The notes under the pieces: model-generated
Database searches by the model: none
The model's input: the letters and a program-made list of their open reading frames with translations, nothing else
What the model was told of the DNA's origin: nothing
Program-made: the position numbers and the translations under genes
Assembly (NCBI RefSeq): GCF_025502585.1
Contig: NZ_CP106679.1
Location: forward strand, 2,821,501-2,885,500
From: Reichenbachiella agarivorans
GTDB taxonomy: Bacteria; Bacteroidota; Bacteroidia; Cytophagales; Cyclobacteriaceae
Reading direction: 5' to 3'
Length of the DNA stretch: 64,000 nucleotides
Part shown: positions 27,576-36,410 of the stretch, piece by piece
How positions within the stretch are numbered: position 1 is the first letter of the stretch
How the letters are laid out: every line of letters starts with the position of its first letter

Positions 27576-27746
27576 CCTTTTTTCTGATCGACCGCAAGTT
27601 ATGCTATCCAGTTATTCATATTTTATAAAAATGTAAACTTTTTAGCGTGGACGGGGATAAGAAATGAAGTAATCGTGCCAGATGATTTCGACACTCCTAT
27701 GAAGCTAAGATTCCTAGTAATCTTGTTATAAAGGAGGAAAGAGAAC

Positions 27747-27768
27747 TAGGAGAAGGGTATTTCTCCTA
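27747..27768 (-). terminator. Probable terminator of the SRPBCC gene
   Basis: An 8-base perfect stem, taggagaa and ttctccta, with a 6-base loop lies just past the stop of the leftward SRPBCC gene. The following bases are pyrimidine-rich but not a clean T-run, so its strength is uncertain. Confidence 0.4.
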
Positions 27769-27777
27769 TTATCGTGT

Positions 27778-28389
27778 CTACATAGTCTGAGTACTGTCTA
27801 CAGCTATCGAATCCTTGTCTATCGACATGTCTAGCTCTTCGGCTTCTATGGGCATGGATTCTACGGTTTGTTTGAGATTGGCTAGGCCTTCTTCAAATGT
27901 AGATCCCAACATGCTATCCATAAATAAAGAAAAGTAGTGAAAAAACGGATTGGATCCGTAGTCTGTTTCAAACACCCATTTTACTTCAGTATTTCCTTCA
28001 AATTCATTGAGAATGAAGGTAGCGTAACTAGGTGCGTCAAAGCCTCCAAACATCATTTTGGTTTTGACATAAGAAGGAAATCTGGTTTCTATGATCTCTT
28101 GACTGCCCGTGCCCACCTCTTTGTGTTCGCTCGCCCAATTCATTTTTGATCCTATACCAGCTGCTGGTCCTTCGAAGGTGTAGGTGGTGCCATCGGGATC
28201 TATTTTGTGCCAAGGAGACCAACTGTTCATTTGAGTCATATCATTGACTACAGCATAGACTTGTTCCATGGGAGCATGGATGGTGGTTTCTCGGTAGACT
28301 TCTACCTCACGGGGTAGAAACCAACCTACGATAGCTATCAACAGTGTCAAGATCACGATTGTTTGAATAATAATCTTCAGTATTTTCAT
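27778..28389 (-). CDS. SRPBCC-fold protein with N-terminal membrane anchor
   Basis: A 203-residue protein with one hydrophobic segment at residues 4-25, followed by a polyketide-cyclase/START-like fold: TTIHAPMEQVYAVVNDMTQ near 36-54, then NSWSPWHKIDPDG and NEFEGNTEVKW. It probably binds a hydrophobic ligand in the periplasm or at the membrane; no enzymatic residues stand out. The ATG at 28389 is preferred because it leads straight into the anchor; a longer frame adds 16 residues toward the divergent gene. Confidence 0.78.
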   Translation of the reverse strand: MKILKIIIQTIVILTLLIAIVGWFLPREVEVYRETTIHAPMEQVYAVVNDMTQMNSWSPWHKIDPDGTTYTFEGPAAGIGSKMNWASEHKEVGTGSQEIIETRFPSYVKTKMMFGGFDAPSYATFILNEFEGNTEVKWVFETDYGSNPFFHYFSLFMDSMLGSTFEEGLANLKQTVESMPIEAEELDMSIDKDSIAVDSTQTM

Positions 28390-28491
28390 CAGGTGTAGAT
28401 TTTGTTTGGATGAAGATAGAGAATATGATCTTTTCAATCAATAAATTTGAAATCTTATCCAATCAGCGGATCCCGAGTCAACCATACATTT

Positions 28492-28887
28492 ATGCTTTTA
28501 TCAGATCATCAGCGTGCTGGTTTTTCCAAAAGACTGTTTGCCTACAATCTAGACATCACAGTGATGTTGCTCGTGATTTGGCCAGTTTCACTATTTATTC
28601 CTCAGAATGAATTTTTTTATCCATTGGCGGTAGCCTTGGTATCTTTGTATCATGCTTTGATGGAGAGTTCTTCATGGCAGGGGACATTGGGCAAGCGCTA
28701 CGCCCAATTGGTAGTGACAGACGAACATGGAGCTCCCATCGGCTTTGGACAGGCACTGCTGCGAATAGTTGCCAAATTTCTGTCCTTGGCAGTGTTGTTC
28801 ATTGGTTTTTTTATGATTTACTTTCGCAAAGACCGAAAGGGCTTGCATGATATGATCGCAAAGACCAAGGTGCTAATTAGAAATTGA
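28492..28887 (+). CDS. RDD-family membrane protein
   Basis: A 131-residue protein with the RDD-type start AGFSKRLFAYNLDITVML, a pair of hydrophobic helices (about 20-60), GTLGKRYAQLVVTDEHG in the middle and a third hydrophobic segment near 95-115, closing in DRKGLHDMIAKTKV. This is the usual RDD layout; the second D of the name-giving R-D-D is replaced by other residues. The function of the family is mostly unknown, with some members linked to ion or metabolite transport. A TTG 15 codons upstream is possible, but ATG at 28492 is closer to the family start. Confidence 0.8.
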   Translation: MLLSDHQRAGFSKRLFAYNLDITVMLLVIWPVSLFIPQNEFFYPLAVALVSLYHALMESSSWQGTLGKRYAQLVVTDEHGAPIGFGQALLRIVAKFLSLAVLFIGFFMIYFRKDRKGLHDMIAKTKVLIRN

Positions 28888-29084
28888 GTTCATAAACCAA
28901 ATAGTTGTGTCAATTCTAAGGTTTTTATTTTCTCCCCAGTTTGTTTCATGATTCTCAAAATCTTGTTTCAAAATTGAGTTAACAGAATCAAAATATAAAA
29001 TTGAAGGCTACATGTGTTGAAAAATGAAAATTAGTCTTAATTTTAGCCTTATATTGAAAACAGATAATCTGCAATTAAGAAATT

Positions 29085-29660
29085 ATGGCACGAAAGGTTA
29101 AAGCGTTTGGTTGGTTCGAAAATACGTTTGAGGGGATCATATTTTGGAGTAGATGGGTACAAGCACCTATGTACGGAGGTTTGATCGTAGGAGCCTTCCT
29201 TTATTTGGGTAAATTCTTCCAAGAATTGGCTCACATGTATCATGATCTTTTTGACAAGCCAGAGACAGCTGTGATGTTGGGTTTATTGAGTTTAGTAGAT
29301 ATTACAATGGTGATGAACCTTGTCGTCATGGTTGCGATTGGAGGTTATTCGATTTTTACCAGTAGAATAGACGTAGATATGCACGATGACAAGCCTCTAT
29401 GGTTAGAAGGTCTGGATGCTGGTATGTTGAAGATCAAATTGGCGACTTCTTTGGCTTCTATCTCTGGGGTTCAATTGTTGAAAACCTTTGTCGATTATCG
29501 AGAGGCAGCAGACAAAGCAGGAGCTGAGGGGATTATCATAGAGATTGTGATTCACATGGTGTTCATTTTCTCTGCTTTGCTATTGGCTGTGACAGAAAAA
29601 ACAATCCACTCGTATGGTCATCATGGACCAAAGCCATTGGAAATAATAGAAGAACATTAA
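29085..29660 (+). CDS. UPF0114 (YqhA/TIGR00645) membrane protein
   Basis: A 191-residue protein with four hydrophobic segments. WFENTFEGIIFWSRWVQAPM at residues 10-29 and LVDITMVMNLVVMVAIGGYS near 66-85 are the family landmarks. The role of YqhA proteins is unknown. A good terminator follows, so the gene is probably a single transcription unit. The 197 bases upstream contain nothing I can identify beyond AT-rich sequence. Confidence 0.87.
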   Translation: MARKVKAFGWFENTFEGIIFWSRWVQAPMYGGLIVGAFLYLGKFFQELAHMYHDLFDKPETAVMLGLLSLVDITMVMNLVVMVAIGGYSIFTSRIDVDMHDDKPLWLEGLDAGMLKIKLATSLASISGVQLLKTFVDYREAADKAGAEGIIIEIVIHMVFIFSALLLAVTEKTIHSYGHHGPKPLEIIEEH

Positions 29661-29682
29661 GACTTTGAAAATATATACATTC

Positions 29683-29709
29683 AAGGCGCCTTTAGGTGCC
29701 TTTTTTTTT
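29683..29709 (+). terminator. Rho-independent terminator after the UPF0114 gene
   Basis: Stem aaggcgcc and ggtgcctt (one G-T pair) with loop TTTA, followed by a run of nine or more T. It lies 22 bases past the stop and directly before the NUDIX gene. Confidence 0.85.
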
Positions 29710-29717
29710 GACTGAAT

Positions 29718-30266
29718 ATGAGAAACCCTTGGACTAAACTCAATAGCAGAGAAATATATTCAAATCCATGGATTCATGTAGAGGAGCATGAGGTGATTAA
29801 TCCCCGAGGAGGAAAGGGGATTTATGGAAAGGTTCATTTTAAGAACAAAGCTATTGCCATTATCCCCATCGATGAAGAAGGAAATACTTGGTTGGTAGGA
29901 CAGTATCGCTACACGTTGGATGAATACTCGTGGGAGATTCCTATGGGGGGAGGACCTTTGCATGAAGATGTCTTGGATGCTGCCAAACGAGAGCTCAAAG
30001 AGGAAACAGGGCTGACTGCTAAGGAATGGATCAGAATTGCTAGAATTCATACTTCTAATTCCGTAACGGATGAAGAGGGATTCATCTTTGTGGCCAGAGA
30101 CTTGACTTTCGGTTCTACAGAATTTGACGAAACGGAAGACCTGGCTATCAAAAAAATTCCCTTGACAACTGCCGTCGAGATGGTGATGTCAGGGGAAATA
30201 ACAGATAGCTTGAGTATGGCGGGACTGCTCAAAGCCAATATGATGCTGTCATCTGGTCAACTTTGA
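29718..30266 (+). CDS. NUDIX hydrolase (ADP-ribose pyrophosphatase-like)
   Basis: A 182-residue NUDIX enzyme. The complete Nudix box spans about residues 76-98, with GGGPLHE and the catalytic REL-KEETGL part (RELKEETGL). The preceding GQYRYTLDEYSWEIPMGG is the ADP-sugar pyrophosphatase pattern. It probably hydrolyses ADP-ribose or a related nucleotide sugar. It starts within ten bases of the terminator of the previous gene, so its promoter must lie within or before that terminator. Confidence 0.9.
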   Translation: MRNPWTKLNSREIYSNPWIHVEEHEVINPRGGKGIYGKVHFKNKAIAIIPIDEEGNTWLVGQYRYTLDEYSWEIPMGGGPLHEDVLDAAKRELKEETGLTAKEWIRIARIHTSNSVTDEEGFIFVARDLTFGSTEFDETEDLAIKKIPLTTAVEMVMSGEITDSLSMAGLLKANMMLSSGQL

Positions 30267-30277
30267 GCGTACATGAT

Positions 30278-30460
30278 TTAGAAGTTCATGGTGTTTTGGA
30301 ATTGTGAAATGATTTTCTTAGCCAAATTGACTTCTGAGTAATCTAGAATATGGAGTACAGAAATATCCTGCTGGTCATGTGTTTTGTATTCCTCTTTCAA
30401 CATATCTCTATGTCCCATTTTTATCTCCTTCTTCTCGCTATTGTGCCACAAATAGATCAT
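30278..30460 (-). CDS. Possible small hypothetical protein
   Basis: A 60-codon open frame on the minus strand, with a charged composition and no recognisable motif. It lies in a 530-base stretch without a clear gene. It ends 11 bases from the NUDIX stop. An internal ATG (at MGHRDM) gives a 46-residue version. It could be spurious. Confidence 0.25.
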   Translation of the reverse strand: MIYLWHNSEKKEIKMGHRDMLKEEYKTHDQQDISVLHILDYSEVNLAKKIISQFQNTMNF

Positions 30461-30498
30461 TTCCTTCTTGTTTTAGTTAATATGCTATACAGTACTTT

Positions 30499-30662
30499 AT
30501 GGGGTTTTTAGATGAGTATGAGTCTAGAGTATATGAAATAGCTTCGATGATACTTTTGACTTACCGCCACATAGTATAGATGAGTTGAATGATGGTCTTT
30601 TGAGTTGCAATGATTGGGATTTGACAAAAGTTGTACCAATATCAAATGTTTGGATTACTTAG
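30499..30662 (+). pseudogene. Possible frameshifted gene remnant
   Basis: From the ATG at 30499 the frame reads MGFLDEYESRVYEIAS and stops at 30579. Another frame, open from 30537 to the stop at 30660-30662, continues with FDDTFDLPPHSIDELNDG and DWDLTKVVPISNVW. Joined by a single shift near 30540 the two give a protein-like sequence of about 55 residues. I do not recognise the family and the two pieces may be coincidental. The rest of the 30267-30796 stretch holds nothing else I can support. Confidence 0.25.
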
Positions 30663-30796
30663 TCCTTTTGGATGCTACCAATGTCGCATAGCGTACATAT
30701 CAAGGCCAGTCAAACTGAGAGATGAATGACCTAGACGAACGGTTTTGTTGGATTAAATTAAGCAAAGAAAATTAGCATATTGTGTGTGACATATAG

Positions 30797-31555
30797 CTAG
30801 ATGTACCCAACTATCTTGTATGTCACCAATCCCACCCATTCCTTGATCAGAATCGACCAGAGTTGCAAACTGTATAGTTTCGGAATAAGTAGATCGTCTG
30901 GGGTTGCTTGCAAAGGTCCCCCATAGTAGTCAGTTGGGAAAATATCTACTGGCATCCCTGTTTTTTCAAAGCATGAAGCAGCTCGCTTTGTGTGAAAGGC
31001 AGAGGTGAATAGGATACAATGGGTTTGATTACCCAGTGCTTTTTGGGAGAAAAGGGCATTTTCATGGGTGTTTCGAGATTGATCTTCGATCTGAACATCC
31101 TCTGGTTTTACGCCGCAGAGCAATGCAAAATCTCTCAGGGCGTGACTTTCTTTTTTTCCTTCGAAAGTCAGAATGCCAGATCCTCCTGAGACCAATATTT
31201 TTTTAACTTTCCCCAGTTTGTACATTTCTATGGCATGGATGATGCGGTCTGCACCTTTGTTGAAATGTACCCGGTCAAAAGGTGGACGGTTGGGTTCTGT
31301 GATGCCAGCAAGTACAATCCCCCAATCGTAATCCGATGACAAAGCGTTGTATGGTACGGCATCTGGTTCCCAGAGATTCATCGTCCATCTCGCAATGAGG
31401 GGATTGGAAAAGAATAGGAGTAACCCAATACCTGCGTAGCGCAGCAATTTTTTGGCTTTTGATTGCTTCACCACGAGAGAAGCAAGCAGAAGTAGCACGA
31501 TCATATTGATAGGCATGATCAGCCAGTAGAGGATTTTGGATGCGATAAAAAACAT
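30797..31555 (-). CDS. YdcF/SanA-like DUF218 protein
   Basis: A 252-residue protein with two hydrophobic segments in the first 55 residues and a cytoplasmic or exported DUF218 domain: WGIVLAGITE near 80-89, KKILVSGGSGIL in the middle, and the conserved acidic and Asn/Thr site in IEDQSRNTHENALFS near 165-179. Members of the family (ElyC, SanA, YdcF) affect envelope integrity or polyisoprenoid-phosphate use. The ATG at 31555 avoids overlap with the upstream ABC gene; a longer form would overlap it by 31 bases. It is probably co-transcribed with that transporter. Confidence 0.82.
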   Translation of the reverse strand: MFFIASKILYWLIMPINMIVLLLLASLVVKQSKAKKLLRYAGIGLLLFFSNPLIARWTMNLWEPDAVPYNALSSDYDWGIVLAGITEPNRPPFDRVHFNKGADRIIHAIEMYKLGKVKKILVSGGSGILTFEGKKESHALRDFALLCGVKPEDVQIEDQSRNTHENALFSQKALGNQTHCILFTSAFHTKRAASCFEKTGMPVDIFPTDYYGGPLQATPDDLLIPKLYSLQLWSILIKEWVGLVTYKIVGYI

Positions 31556-31566
31556 AGTAGCTATCC

Positions 31567-34500
31567 TCAGAAACTCCTGACCAGTTTTTTCATCCAATCA
31601 AAATACAATGCTATGAAGAGAAATAGTGACATGATCCAAATGATAATCACGTTGAACCCTAAAGTCTCATAATATTCTCCTAAAAAGTGCTTTTGAGGAG
31701 CATAGAAATGTGACCGTATATCCCATGCGCTACTAGGTACAGGATTGTTGTAGATGGGGTAGATTTTTTGAATCATTTCATCTTCTGTTATCAACAGTCG
31801 ATTTTTGGTGGTTGTGTTTTTTAAGAAAAATGAAATGGCCTCATTTTCATGCTCATCACGCAGTTTGAGCAATTCTTTTGATTTTTCTGGTGTGTCAGAC
31901 ATGGACTGTGCGAGCTGATCTCTTTCATTTGACGCAGCTTTCATCTTGCCGTTCTGCACATGCTTCATGATCTTGATGAATTTAACTGTTTCATCATATA
32001 CATTTTGATTGAATTTGTCTAGGGTCAATTCAGAGAGTACCGTGTATTTTCCATCTGGCACGTGATTAGATTTTATCTCTTGAGCCAAGGTGTTTTGAAC
32101 CAATCGAAGTGCTGTAGCAGCGTCTTTTTGGATTTCTGGATTGGTGGATTGATAATGTTTGATTGCAAAATCAATGGAGTTTTGTACGTTGGGGTATAAA
32201 TAGATGGTTTTAAATTCTGAATTGGCTAAGACTTGGTCGTACTCAAAAAAGTTTCTTTCATATGCGTTGTTCTTAAACTGATCCACTACCAGAGCCTCAT
32301 ATCCCCATTTGGAAGCCATCATTTCACCGATGACAGGTACTTTGCTCGAATTACTCAGCACAGGATTTAGTTTATCAAAATCCACCACCACACCGCTGAG
32401 TATCAACTGAGGGATGATTAGCAGAGGAATCAGAATATAAATAGTCACTGCGGAATTGAAGGCAGAAGAGATGTTGAGTCCTAGGATGTTGGCAAAGCAT
32501 GAGATAGAAAATAGGACTAACCAAAAAGAGAAAGTCATTCCTTTGATCTCTAAAATCAAATCACCTATCAATACGAACATCAAAGTCTGAACAGCAGAAA
32601 GTGTAAAGAGGATCAGCATTTTGGAAATCAAATAGCTGTATCGACTCAGGTTGAGAAAGGATTCTCGCTTGAGGATTTTTCTATCCTTGAATATCTCCTC
32701 GGCACTGACTGTCAGTCCCATGAATAGCGCCACAATAATGGACATAAAAAAGAAAGCAGGGATGTTAGGATTCTGACTGAAGGAATAATCCTGATCAGCG
32801 GTAGAGTAACGAATGATAAAAGCCAACAATCCCGCCAATACGGGAGCTTCGAGTAGATTGATAAATAAGTATTGCTTGTTGCTTAGTTTTGCAGATAAAT
32901 CTCGTTTAGAAAAGATCAATAGTTGCTTGATCTTGTTGGGTATTTTGAGTGTTTTTTCAGGTTTGTCAGTAGCTTCTTCTACGGGGGGGATTTTTATTTT
33001 GACATTGAAGAGCATGTTCCAATCCTTGGGGCTCAATTTTCGAGTGTCAGTCAGTTGTCCATATTCATCTACTATTTTGGTTTCGATGATGTTGAAAATT
33101 TGTTCGGAATTCACATTGCCACATTCGATACAGGATCCTCCATCTTTGTCAATCAACTTGACGATATTTTTGAAATAGATCACACCCTCAACTGGATTGC
33201 CATAATAAATTTGATAACCTCCCACATCCAAGATGACCAGTTTGTCAAACATCTTGAAAATCTCAGAAGAGGGTTGGTGAATGACCACAAAGATCATTTT
33301 TCCCCTCAGAGACAATTCTTTGAGTAGATCCATGATGTTTTCGGAATCTCGTGACGAAAGCCCAGAAGTAGGTTCATCTACGAACATTACCGATGGTTCT
33401 CTTAGCAATTCCAAACCAATATTTAAGCGTTTTCTTTGACCACCGCTGATGGTTTTTTCCATCACAGAGCCGACCTTTAGGTTTTTGGTAGCCATCAATC
33501 CCAATGATGAGAGCGTGCCTTCTACCAGTTCGTTGAGCTGTTGCGCATTTTGGTCTTTGAAGCACAATTGCGCCGCAAAATAGAGATTTTCGTAGACCGT
33601 GAGTTCCTCGATCAATAGGTCATCTTGTGGTACATAGCCGATGATACCTTCGATTTTGTCTTTATCCTTATGAATATCAATTCCATTGATACGAACTGAC
33701 CCAGATGAAGGTGTATCGTTTCCATTGAGTACATTGAGTAGTGTAGATTTGCCTGCGCCACTGCCTCCCATCAATCCGATGAGCTTGCCAGAGCTTTCGG
33801 CAATGTCTATTCCCCTGAGTCCTAGATGGCCATTGGGGAATGCGAATTCTACTTTCTCTGCGACGAAGGATATTTTGGTTTCATTGGTTTCTTTTCTATA
33901 ATGAGAAATGATGTCACTGTAGAAAACCGGTTTGATTTTAGGACCTCTGATAGAGCTGCCAGCAGAGAAGACGATGATTTTATTTTCTCTGAAAGGGGCA
34001 CCATTGTAGGTCAAGTGGTCTTGTCCTATGTATTTGGCAAAATAAATATCTAGATTGGTGACTCTGTAGAATGCAATCAAATCAGGCAAACTCTCTCTTT
34101 GCAAATGCTTGGCATGAGTGAGCCCCTCTTTGGTTCCCTCATCTATGATGAGGATGTGATCATAGTCCAATGCACGTCTGTCACGACTCATGACAAAGGC
34201 TTTGATGTCGGCAATCAAATCTGCTGTAAAGTGAAACGCTTCGCCTATTTGGTTGAGTATGATGGTTTCTCTATCTGATACTTCCCCATCTGCCACTATC
34301 AGTTCGATGACCTTGAGAATCACCACAATTTTTTGTTGTTGTGTCAATTCTTGGTTGACTTGCTGAGCCAGTATGCTGATTTCTTTTTCTTCACTGAAAG
34401 TGACATTGCGACCATTGGCCATGTTGGTCGTCATTTCATCAAACAACTTCAAGTACCTGGCAGAGTCGTCTTTGTTGAGGTTTTCCAATAGGAATTCATG

Positions 34501-34590
34501 GATGGCTCTTCTTTCATCTTCGGTCACGTCATCTTCTTTTGCTACGATAGCTAATAGATGAATGATGGCTCTTAGTAGTTGTTCACTCAT
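31567..34590 (-). CDS. TerB-like / ABC ATPase / ABC2 permease fusion transporter
   Basis: A 1007-residue protein with three parts. Residues 1-145 are an all-helical acidic region with two TerB-like repeats (IIHLLAIVAKEDDVTEDE and KVIELIVADGEVSDRE). Residues about 230-480 are an ABCG-type ATPase: Walker A GLMGGSGAGKSTLLN, Q-loop GYVPQDDLL, signature ISGGQRKRLN and Walker B SVMFVDEPTSGLSS. The C-terminal half has about six membrane segments of the ABC2 type and a long extracytoplasmic loop (about 720-930). A CIECGN motif follows the ATPase. This layout occurs in Bacteroidota; the cargo is unknown. Confidence 0.87.
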   Translation of the reverse strand: MSEQLLRAIIHLLAIVAKEDDVTEDERRAIHEFLLENLNKDDSARYLKLFDEMTTNMANGRNVTFSEEKEISILAQQVNQELTQQQKIVVILKVIELIVADGEVSDRETIILNQIGEAFHFTADLIADIKAFVMSRDRRALDYDHILIIDEGTKEGLTHAKHLQRESLPDLIAFYRVTNLDIYFAKYIGQDHLTYNGAPFRENKIIVFSAGSSIRGPKIKPVFYSDIISHYRKETNETKISFVAEKVEFAFPNGHLGLRGIDIAESSGKLIGLMGGSGAGKSTLLNVLNGNDTPSSGSVRINGIDIHKDKDKIEGIIGYVPQDDLLIEELTVYENLYFAAQLCFKDQNAQQLNELVEGTLSSLGLMATKNLKVGSVMEKTISGGQRKRLNIGLELLREPSVMFVDEPTSGLSSRDSENIMDLLKELSLRGKMIFVVIHQPSSEIFKMFDKLVILDVGGYQIYYGNPVEGVIYFKNIVKLIDKDGGSCIECGNVNSEQIFNIIETKIVDEYGQLTDTRKLSPKDWNMLFNVKIKIPPVEEATDKPEKTLKIPNKIKQLLIFSKRDLSAKLSNKQYLFINLLEAPVLAGLLAFIIRYSTADQDYSFSQNPNIPAFFFMSIIVALFMGLTVSAEEIFKDRKILKRESFLNLSRYSYLISKMLILFTLSAVQTLMFVLIGDLILEIKGMTFSFWLVLFSISCFANILGLNISSAFNSAVTIYILIPLLIIPQLILSGVVVDFDKLNPVLSNSSKVPVIGEMMASKWGYEALVVDQFKNNAYERNFFEYDQVLANSEFKTIYLYPNVQNSIDFAIKHYQSTNPEIQKDAATALRLVQNTLAQEIKSNHVPDGKYTVLSELTLDKFNQNVYDETVKFIKIMKHVQNGKMKAASNERDQLAQSMSDTPEKSKELLKLRDEHENEAISFFLKNTTTKNRLLITEDEMIQKIYPIYNNPVPSSAWDIRSHFYAPQKHFLGEYYETLGFNVIIIWIMSLFLFIALYFDWMKKLVRSF

Positions 34591-34642
34591 GGGTTTAGGT
34601 CAATTAGATTTTTGAATAAATATAGGACATTGGGCTGCATAT

Positions 34643-34677
34643 AAAAAAAGCATTGAGTAAGAATACCCAATGCTTTT
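34643..34677 (-). terminator. Terminator of the lipoprotein gene
   Basis: A 10-base perfect stem, aaaagcattg and caatgctttt, with a 12-base loop lies after the stop of the leftward lipoprotein gene. The A-run on its left gives seven T in the transcript. Confidence 0.8.
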
Positions 34678-34697
34678 GTGAGGTGAGAGGTGGAGGA

Positions 34698-35609
34698 CTA
34701 TTCTACCATTTCACTTCTGATTCTTTTTACTTCTTTGATGATATCAACCAACAATGCTTTGTTGAGCTTCAAAGTAGGGTCTTGATCAGCGATTCTTTGA
34801 TGTACATTGGCCAAGTCTTGTTTGTACAATACATTCAGAATGTCAAATTCAGAGATAACTTCTGCAATGATTGGATCACTGTCGAGATCTTTTAGCATTA
34901 TGATTACATCTTCCAAAGATTTGCTTTGATCAATGATCAATCTGACGATAGGCTCAAGGATCAAGTCTCTGCTAGCTGCTGGTAGCAAATCCTCAGGATA
35001 AGTATCCAACACCATTACTGAAAGATACAGACCTTCGATATAGCTGCCAGAGAGAACCAAAGCCACCATTTGCAATCTGTCAGTTTCTTCTAGTTTCTTC
35101 TCGGCCACTTTCATGGCGTAGTTGATCAAATTGGCTAGAGAATCCTTGTTGCCAAGGTTGCTTTCGAATCTTTCCATCAACTCCAACTCGAATGCAGAAG
35201 AGATACCTATTTGATCAGCTAGTTTTTGACTAGTTTCCATGTATTTCAATGCATCCTGCACTTTGTCATAGGATGACAAGTATGCAATGTCAGAGGCATA
35301 CGCTCCCAAGTTCATTGCAGCTTTGTCTGCAGAGTTGTAGTATTTTGACGCATTGTCTATTGGATTGATGATGCTGCCGTTGAAGTCAGCTCCAGTTGCC
35401 ATCAGTAAATAAGGGATTTCTGACGGAGGAGGCATGTCATGTACGACTTTGTCTATCTCAGCTATTACCTTGTTTTCTGCTTCTTGGTAAACTTCTGCTT
35501 CTGCGGCTAGCTCACCTTTCGATTTCTTTTTGTCATCTCCACATGCAAATGCCAAAAAAGCGATGGCAACTACAGCGAAAAGGTTCAATGTATGTCTTAC
35601 GTTGATCAT
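34698..35609 (-). CDS. Helical lipoprotein of unknown function
   Basis: A 303-residue lipoprotein: signal peptide with lipobox LAFAC (cysteine at 23), a charged linker and then an almost entirely helical mature part with no cysteine or catalytic motif. DMPPPSEIPYLLMATGADFN near 58-77 is the most distinctive stretch and resembles a group of Bacteroidota lipoproteins of unknown function. It has its own terminator and probably forms a single-gene unit. Confidence 0.72.
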   Translation of the reverse strand: MINVRHTLNLFAVVAIAFLAFACGDDKKKSKGELAAEAEVYQEAENKVIAEIDKVVHDMPPPSEIPYLLMATGADFNGSIINPIDNASKYYNSADKAAMNLGAYASDIAYLSSYDKVQDALKYMETSQKLADQIGISSAFELELMERFESNLGNKDSLANLINYAMKVAEKKLEETDRLQMVALVLSGSYIEGLYLSVMVLDTYPEDLLPAASRDLILEPIVRLIIDQSKSLEDVIIMLKDLDSDPIIAEVISEFDILNVLYKQDLANVHQRIADQDPTLKLNKALLVDIIKEVKRIRSEMVE

Positions 35610-35738
35610 TGTTTAGTTATGAATTTTCCTAACATCAATTTTAACGTATTTTTATAAAGTAATAAAACTCTCACTGTTTTATTTGGGCTTTAAATTGGCC
35701 TTTTTTGCTTTTGATCGAATTCAAAATAGAAACCTGAT

Positions 35739-36410
35739 ATGATTCACAAACGAGATTGCTTTGGAGCTGAGACTGCATGTTTGGCGACCACCATCAAATG
35801 GACAGGACTGATGGGGTTAATGTTGTTTTGTAGTGAGGTTCAGTCGCAGCGGGTGGAGCAACTTTATGCTGACGGTGGACTAAAAATCACGGGAGTGATG
35901 GATGAAGAGGGTAAACAGGGTAGGTGGGAATTTTTTTATCCTCATGGACAATTGAATGCATCCGAAATATACCAAAACGACCAATTGGAAGGTGAATCTC
36001 TTACTTACTATCCGAATGGGAAATTGCAGAGTAGAGAGTCTTATCATGCTGATATCCCATCAGACAGTGGTTTCTATTATTTCTCAAATGGAAATTTGAA
36101 AAGGAAGGGGCTGTATGAAAATGGATTGTATGCAGGGATTTGGTTGTCATACTATGAAAGTGGCGCTTTGAAGAGCGAAGGAACATACCATGATGGTTTG
36201 CCTCATGGGAAGTGGGTAGTGTATCATGACAATGGAATTGTGTCTCAAAAAGGGGAATATTACCAAGGAGTAGAAGATGGTTTTTGGCAATTCTACAATG
36301 ATGAGGGGAAGTTGAATTATGAAGGGCAGTATGAGCGGGGAAAAGAAATTGGGGTTTGGTATGAGTACACCAAAAAGGGGAAAAAGAAAGTGTACAAGAA
36401 TTATCAGTAA
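35739..36410 (+). CDS. MORN_2/YwqK-type repeat protein, exported
   Basis: A 223-residue protein with an N-terminal hydrophobic segment (about 18-38), then seven or so repeats of about 23 residues of the form G-x-W-x-x-Y-x-x-x-G-x-L-x-x-x-G-x-Y, for example GKWVVYHDNGIVSQKGEYYQ. These are MORN_2 repeats, common in secreted or surface proteins of Bacteroidota and often labelled YwqK antitoxin by homology only; no toxin gene is adjacent. The 3' end overlaps the convergent histidine kinase gene by seven bases. Confidence 0.82.
   Translation: MIHKRDCFGAETACLATTIKWTGLMGLMLFCSEVQSQRVEQLYADGGLKITGVMDEEGKQGRWEFFYPHGQLNASEIYQNDQLEGESLTYYPNGKLQSRESYHADIPSDSGFYYFSNGNLKRKGLYENGLYAGIWLSYYESGALKSEGTYHDGLPHGKWVVYHDNGIVSQKGEYYQGVEDGFWQFYNDEGKLNYEGQYERGKEIGVWYEYTKKGKKKVYKNYQ

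Noticed and set aside
35739-36410. A toxin-antitoxin pair based on the YwqK label
   Set aside because: The MORN_2 repeats explain the similarity, and no toxin-like gene lies next to it.
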